DNA of 64,000 nt, taken from positions 11,720,001-11,784,000 of the forward strand of contig CM060732.1 of assembly GCA_030704615.1 (NCBI GenBank), read 5' to 3'. Position 1 is the first letter of the stretch; each line of letters starts with the position of its first letter. Below the pieces are notes generated by a model. It ran no database searches, was not told the DNA's origin, and was given only the letters and a program-made list of their open reading frames with translations. The stretch comes from Takakia lepidozioides. Its lineage: Eukaryota; Streptophyta; Takakiopsida; Takakiales; Takakiaceae. Shown one piece after another: positions 59,297 to 64,000 of the stretch. A program made the position numbers and the translations under genes.

Positions 59297-60240
59297 ACAT
59301 AAGTTGTGTGGAGAGGAAGTGAGGGGAGAATGAGCCTCATTTGGCTTATCTAGCCCCCCCCCCCCTTTCTCATTCCTCGGTCTACGCGTAAGGCACACCT
59401 CCTAGAAGCGACCGCCACCATGGTGGTCGCTACATTTAAAAAAAACAACAAAAAAGCGACCGCCCATACGGGCGGTCGTTCTATTTAAAAAATTAAACAA
59501 TAAAATCGACCGCCAGTAACGACGGTCGCTCTATTAAAAAAACAAAAAAAAAACGACCGCCATTACTGGTAGTCGCAACATTTTCAGAAATTAAAAATAT
59601 ACAAGCGACCGCCAGTAATGGCCGTCACTTTATTTTAAGAAAAACAAAAACAAAAACGTACATAAGTTGTGTGGAGAGGAAGTGAGGGGAGAATGAGCCT
59701 CCATTGGTTTATCTGCCCCCCCCCCCCCCTCTCATTCTTCGGTCCACACGTAAGGCACACCTTCTAGAAGCGACCGCCACCATGGCGGTCGCTACAACAA
59801 AAAAACGACCGTCAGTAATGACGGTCGCTCTATTTAAAAAATTAAACAATAAAAACAACCGTCAGTAAAGACGGTCGCTCTATTAAAAAACCAAAAAAAA
59901 AAAAAAACAACCACCGGCAGTCGCAATATTTTTAGAAATTAAAAATATACAAACGACCCGAAATAATGGCGGTCGCTCTATTTAAAAAAATTAAAAAAAA
60001 AAGTGACCGCCATAACTGGCGGTCGCAGCATTTTCAGAAATTAAAAATATACAAGCAACCGCCAGTAATGGCCATCGCTCTATTTAAAAATAAATAAAAA
60101 ACAAAAGCGACCGCCAATAATGGCGGTCGTTCATAAGTTGTGTGGAGAGGAAGTGAGGGGAGAATGAGCCTCCCTTGGCTTGTCTGCCCCCCCCCCTCAA
60201 TCCTCGGTCCACGCGTAAGGCACACCTTCTAGAAGCGACC
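59297..60240. repeat. Three spaced copies of a 115-bp unit at the edge of the right palindrome array
   Basis: CATAAGTTGTGTGGAGAGGA..GAGAATGAGCCTC, a run of 9-13 C, CTCATTC.TCGGTC.ACGCGTAAGGCACACC and then CTAGAAGCGACCGCCACCAT occur at about 59,297, 59,657 and 60,130. Palindrome units fill the gaps. This suggests stepwise duplication of the array edge together with unique flank. Confidence 0.85.
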
Positions 60241-61520
60241 GCCACAATGGCGGTCGCTATATTAAAAAAAACAAAAAAATAAAAGCGACCACCATTACTG
60301 GCAGTCGCAATATTTTCAGAATTTAAAAATATACAAGTGACCACCAGTAATGGCGGTCGCACTATTTAAAACAATAAAAAATAAAAGCGACCGCCATAAC
60401 TGGCGGTCGCAGCATTTTCAGAAACTAAAAATATACAAGCGACCGCCAGTAATGGCTGTCGCTCTATTTAAAAAAAATAAAAAACAAAAACGACCGCCAA
60501 TATAGGCGGTCGCTCTATTTTAGTTTTTTTTATAAAATGCGGCCGCCATTACTGGCGGTCGTTGTATTTAAAAAATTTAAAAATATGCAAGCGACCGCCA
60601 ATAATGGTGGTCGGTCTATTTTTTATTATAAAAATGACAACCAATAATGGCGGTCGCTCTATTTAAAAAACTAAAAAATAAAAGCGATCGTCATAACTGG
60701 CGGTCACTTAAAAATATACAAGCGACCGCCAGTAATAGCCATCGCTCTATTTTAAAAAAATAAGAAACAAAAGCGACCGCCAATAATGGCGGTCGCTCTA
60801 TTTTAGTTTTTAAGAAAAAATGCGACCGCCATTACTGGCGGTCGCTGTATTTTCAGAATTTAAAAATATACAAGCGACCGCCAATAATGGCGGTCGGTCT
60901 ATTTTATTATTTTTAAATGACAACCAATAATGACGGTCGCTCTATTTTATTTTTTTTAAAAAAAATACGACCAATATAACTGGCGGTCGCTGCATTTTCT
61001 GAAATTAAAAATATTTTTAATATTTTTAAAATAAAGCGACGGCCATATTATGGCCGTCGCTTGTTTTTTTTTAATATATTTAAAATATAGCGACGGCCAT
61101 ATTATGGTAGTCGCTGGTTTTTTTTAATATATTTTCAAAATAAAGCGACTGCCGTATTATGGTGGTCGCTGGGTTTTTTAATATATTTGTAAAATTAAGC
61201 GATCGCTATATTATGGCGGTCGCTTGCTTTTTATATATTATTGAAAACAAGCGACTGCCAATTCTGGCGGTCGCTTGTTTTTTATATATTTTCAAAATTA
61301 TGTGACCGCCAAAACGGAGGTTGCTATTTTTTTTATAAAAATTAGACGACCGCCGATGCGACTGACAATTTTTATTTATTTTTTAACGAACGCCATGTTG
61401 GCGGTCACTCTTATTTCTAAAATTCCGAAATATAAAGCGACCGCCAGAATTGGCGGTCGCTTTCATTTTATTATTTTCCAAAATGTATTTGCCACCGCTA
61501 CCGTGTCGGCGACGTGGCTG
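59400..61520. repeat. Right-arm array of GCGACCGCC palindromes (about 40 units)
   Basis: Units such as GCGACCGCCAATAATGGCGG with A/T spacers recur about every 50 bp over 2.1 kb. Spacers often read TATTTAAAAA or AGAAATTAAAAATATACAA. At about 61,037 the arms change together to GCGACGGCC/GGCCGTCGC, keeping the palindrome. The array ends about 130 bp inside the right end of the insertion. Confidence 0.9.
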
Positions 61521-61652
61521 CTTAAGTAGCAATATTTTACCTGGTACTTTTTTTACTAGATTATTCTCGGAACCTGACGTGACGGAGGTCCCGTCAGCGT
61601 CAAGTATGACATGACCTTACGCTGACAGACGGACGTGACGCTGATAACCGGG

Positions 61653-61661
61653 GTCCAAAGC
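61653..61661. repeat. 9-bp target-site duplication, right copy
   Basis: GTCCAAAGC, identical to 43,784-43,792. On the minus strand it is the GCTTTGGAC that encodes part of LLWT in the transposase. Confidence 0.95.
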
Positions 61662-63257
61662 AAGATGCCTCTCATCTAAAAAGATTGTCCGGCCATTGGG
61701 TCAAGTGAAGCATCCAATGCCGGGACCCCCCTCCATAGCTCCTTAAGTTCATCAACAAGAGGTCGCAAATACGTGTCCATGTTTGCCACTTGTTTTTTCC
61801 CTGTGAGACATTCACATCATTGTTTCAATGCTCCACCAATATGCAAATTATATTACAAAATGAATTACACGTCTTACTTCATGATTATGTCACTCATCAA
61901 TCTTGCATCCGAATTGCGTCAGAGATCAGAAGTTTAATGTAAAGTCTAAGGCAATAATAAACATGAAATGAGTACACTCACCTGGCACAATGGCAGCCAA
62001 CATGATATGGCCTTTTTTAATTGAAAGATACGGAGGGATGTTGTAATTCACCATGGTCACCGGCCAAGTGGAATGACTACATGACTGGACAGAGAATGGG
62101 TTGACCCCATCCGAGGAGAAGCCGAGGTGGACATGTCGTGGGTCCTCCAAGAGAAAAGGCCATATCTCTTCAATATGCCTCTATGCTTGTGAATCTTGTG
62201 GCCCGCACACCTTTCCCAGGGGGCTCCGATGCGAGGCGTGCCATCTCATGAGTCTGGCCAATTCGGGGCTTCGGTACTATGCCCTCAATCACGCGAGATG
62301 ATCGGAAAGTAATGCATTTTCTAGGATGAAATACCCCACACCCCCCACATGTAATCATCCCATTAACACACATAATACAACACCCTTATGTCTTTCCTTT
62401 TATGCAGCATCTCCCTCATTTGGGTGTGAATGGTCAAAACCGAACGTCGCTCCTTCCACTCCTCACTCACTCATTCCAAAACCACAATCAGATCTTGCAT
62501 GAGTACTACTCTCTAAACCCTAAACTTTGTGGAATACACTTTATATACATTGAGAAGATTAAAGAAAGTAATCTCCATGCGAGGGGGAATGGCGCTTATA
62601 CCTTGCGTGGTACTTTTTTCTCTTAGACATCATCCCGATATCGGCCTTTTTTGCACTTTGGGCACTTGGTGAGACGCGAATCCTCTCCGTAGTATAGGGT
62701 TTTATCACATGGACATGCATGAAAAAATTTATAGCCCATCCCCACAAAGTCCAAGACTTCGCGCGTCTCTTTCCGCGACCGTGACATTTTGGGTTTCAAG
62801 TGTAGAGCAAGGATATAGTCTGCAATAGTTTGCATTATGGCAGACATCCCAACATTACTTATGCCAAATCGAATTTGAAGATTGAGCAAAAGTAAGATTG
62901 TTGAAAATCGACTCACTTTCGCCCCTTCGTACAAGGGAGTTCTCGCCTCCCTCTCCATGTCATTTGAGGGGGCCATTTCAGGATCATCGATTGGCCGGGT
63001 TCCCTCTTCATGGGATGCATCAGCGCCCACATGATGCATTAAGATATCCTCCATGGCTTGCACATCCTCCTGGTTAATTTCATGCTCATTGTTGCTGTCA
63101 CTGTCACTATCACTGTCATCGTCATCATCGTCCGGTACCGTGGGGGCGGCGTCTCGCCCACGGCTCTCGCCTGATGTACTTGGGTTGTTTTCGGATGGGG
63201 AGCCAAGAGAAAAAACTGGGAAGGGATGAACAAAGTCCTGATACGAACAAATGAACA
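61653..63257 (-). pseudogene. CACTA TNP2 transposase, 5' half (split gene)
   Basis: Exon 1 (about 63,257-62,602, donor CAAG|GTATAA) has an acidic Asp/Ser run and LNLQIRFGISNVGMSAIMQT. A Cys motif follows (HACPCDKTLYYGEDSRLTKC, then CKKGRY), as in the N-terminal zinc region of plant CACTA transposases. Exon 2 (62,276-61,982, acceptor CATAG, donor CCAG|GTGAGT) encodes YRSPELARLMRWHASHRS, LEDPRHVHLGFSSDGVNPF and WPVTMVNYNIPPYLSIKK. Exon 3 (61,800-61,653) encodes MDTYLRPLVDELKELWRGVP and MRGILLWT before the insertion. Premature stops lie after RYRDDV, in QA*RHIEE and in SF*MRGIL. The gene was therefore dead, or died, besides being split. Confidence 0.9.
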
Positions 63258-63439
63258 TAGGGACATATATTATAATGTGTCCTTGCAACCATACACTTCA
63301 TTATAAGCGAAATGCAAACAACAACCTTCAATGTGTGTGTGCATCAAATATGTCATTCGATAATTACATGTATGTGCGCAACGTACACGCATGCAAAGTT
63401 TCAAACCCAAACAAAATCATTTGCCCCCCCCAATGACGC

Positions 63440-64000
63440 ATTCACCCTATCAATCAATTTTTGTTTATTAATATGAAAGAAAATCTTCTCATGCCATTGC
63501 ACCCAACAAACGGATGTGGCTCAAGCTTCATTTTTTTCCCACATGTGCTTAATTATATGTACAACACATGTACAAAGATCCAGCAGGAAAAAAAAAAAAA
63601 AATGTCTCCCCAACGACGTACTCACCCTTGCACCAATTTTGAATTAAATCGAATTTAAAATAAATATTTACATTTAGAAAATATATGATTGCGGTTTTGA
63701 GGGGCGTAATGATTTTATTTTTAGCTCTATTTTGTTCTGTGACATCGGGCTTTGCACCACTACATCCATGCAAAAAGTAGGACAAAAAAAATTTGGAAAA
63801 AAAATAAATGTGTTTCTAGGGTCACTTTTGCAGAACTCTCTATGAAAAATGCATGAATTTGAAGACATGAAGTTGAAGTTGAAGACTTTTGGAGTGCAAA
63901 TGAGAGAACAAAATCTGGTTATGGGTCCAAATGACTTTTGTTTACTCCCAAATTTTGCACACACATTGCATATGCTATCATTAAGCATATGGCTTGAAAA
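63440..64000. repeat. Diverged third copy of the 570-bp module, outside the insertion
   Basis: Blocks shared with 55,520-56,090 include ACCAATTTTGAATTAAAT.GAATTTAA, GTAATGATTTTATTTTTAGC, TTTTGGAGTGCAAATGAGAG and TTGCATATGCTATCATTA. It lies just 5' of the CACTA transposase start on the other side of the insertion boundary. This is therefore a dispersed repeat used in both contexts. Confidence 0.75.

Larger units (their letters stand above)
43793..61652. mobile_element. 17.86-kb insertion with 9-bp TSD and palindrome-array arms; superfamily unclear
   Basis: The ends are CTAGTTATCATT (left) and, on the opposite strand, CCCGGTTATCAG (right): short imperfect inverted ends sharing GTTATCA. Just inside each end are two copies of the word TGACGTGACG or GACGTGACG. 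Long arrays of GCGACCGCC palindromes follow in the left arm (44,037-44,995) and right arm (59,400-61,520). The 9-bp duplication fits Mutator-like elements (8-10 bp) or Merlin (8-9 bp); hAT (8 bp) fits less well. I find no MURA, hAT or other transposase inside. Cargo in order: 120-bp satellite, unrecognised coding block (minus), tRNA-like SINE head, LINE 3' part, middle palindrome array, gypsy gag piece, second 120-bp satellite with 1-kb duplications, short unknown frames. Nested insertions probably account for part of the length. Confidence 0.85.
40674..64000 (-). mobile_element. Autonomous-type CACTA element, interrupted; right end outside window
   Basis: This element carries the TNP2-type transposase relic (41,150-63,257, minus strand). 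A likely degenerate 3' terminus is CACTCCTATTCTTGCAAAAA at 40,674, followed by an A run, GGG and GTTTGCGACGG. That order matches the other CACTA ends here. GCGACGGCTGGCCGTCGC and related palindromes lie at 40,706-40,812. The 17,860-bp insertion 43,793-61,652 sits inside it. The 5' end is beyond 64,000, so its duplication cannot be checked. Confidence 0.55.

Noticed and set aside
43793-61652. Palindrome arrays as a CRISPR locus
   Set aside because: Repeats are dyads separated by A/T-rich, mutually similar spacers in plant nuclear DNA. There are no cas genes and no unique spacers.

Overview
The window looks like repeat-rich nuclear DNA of a land plant or close streptophyte relative. The reasons are a GT34 xyloglucan-xylosyltransferase-type gene, a plant-type coiled-coil gene with introns, an organelle-type isoleucyl-tRNA synthetase relic with plant-like splice sites, CACTA (En/Spm) transposase domains, a Ty3/gypsy chromovirus and LINE relics. 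The species cannot be fixed from the sequence.

Genic part (about 1-13,100). An apparently intact two-exon GT34 glycosyltransferase gene (2,672-4,630) appears to use a GC-AG intron. It is followed by a broken three-exon fragment of isoleucyl-tRNA synthetase (about 5.6-6.8 kb). Next comes an apparently intact five-exon gene for a long coiled-coil protein (8,468-13,107).

Repeat part I (about 13-33 kb). A 45-bp perfect inverted repeat stands at 14.2 kb. Decayed LINE and gypsy fragments lie at 15.3-18.7 kb. A complete non-autonomous CACTA element (18,989-20,229, TSD TGG) sits inside an old retrotransposon copy. A second copy of that retrotransposon at 31.4 kb keeps the empty site. A further CACTA transposase relic lies at 22.2-22.6 kb, next to a candidate 2-kb inverted-terminal element (22,606-24,659) that holds a large hairpin. 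The stretch 24.7-31.3 kb has no recognisable gene.

Repeat part II (33.2-40.4 kb). A chromovirus on the minus strand has one complete 1.6-kb LTR, a truncated partner LTR, a PBS, a PPT and one gag-pol reading frame. That frame is broken only by five in-frame stops. A CACTA terminus (40,387) abuts the truncated LTR.

Repeat part III (40.7-64 kb). A CACTA transposase gene on the minus strand is split in the middle of its catalytic-domain exon by a 17,860-bp insertion (43,793-61,652). The insertion is flanked by a perfect 9-bp duplication, GTCCAAAGC. Both arms carry long arrays of GCGACCGCC...GGCGGTCGC palindromes at about 48-50-bp pitch. Its interior holds two unrelated 120-bp satellites, an unrecognised decayed coding block, a tRNA-like SINE head, a LINE 3' part and a captured gypsy gag fragment. 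I recognise no transposase in it. It is the best candidate for an undescribed element. Apart from the two genic loci, nearly everything here is dead or nested mobile DNA.
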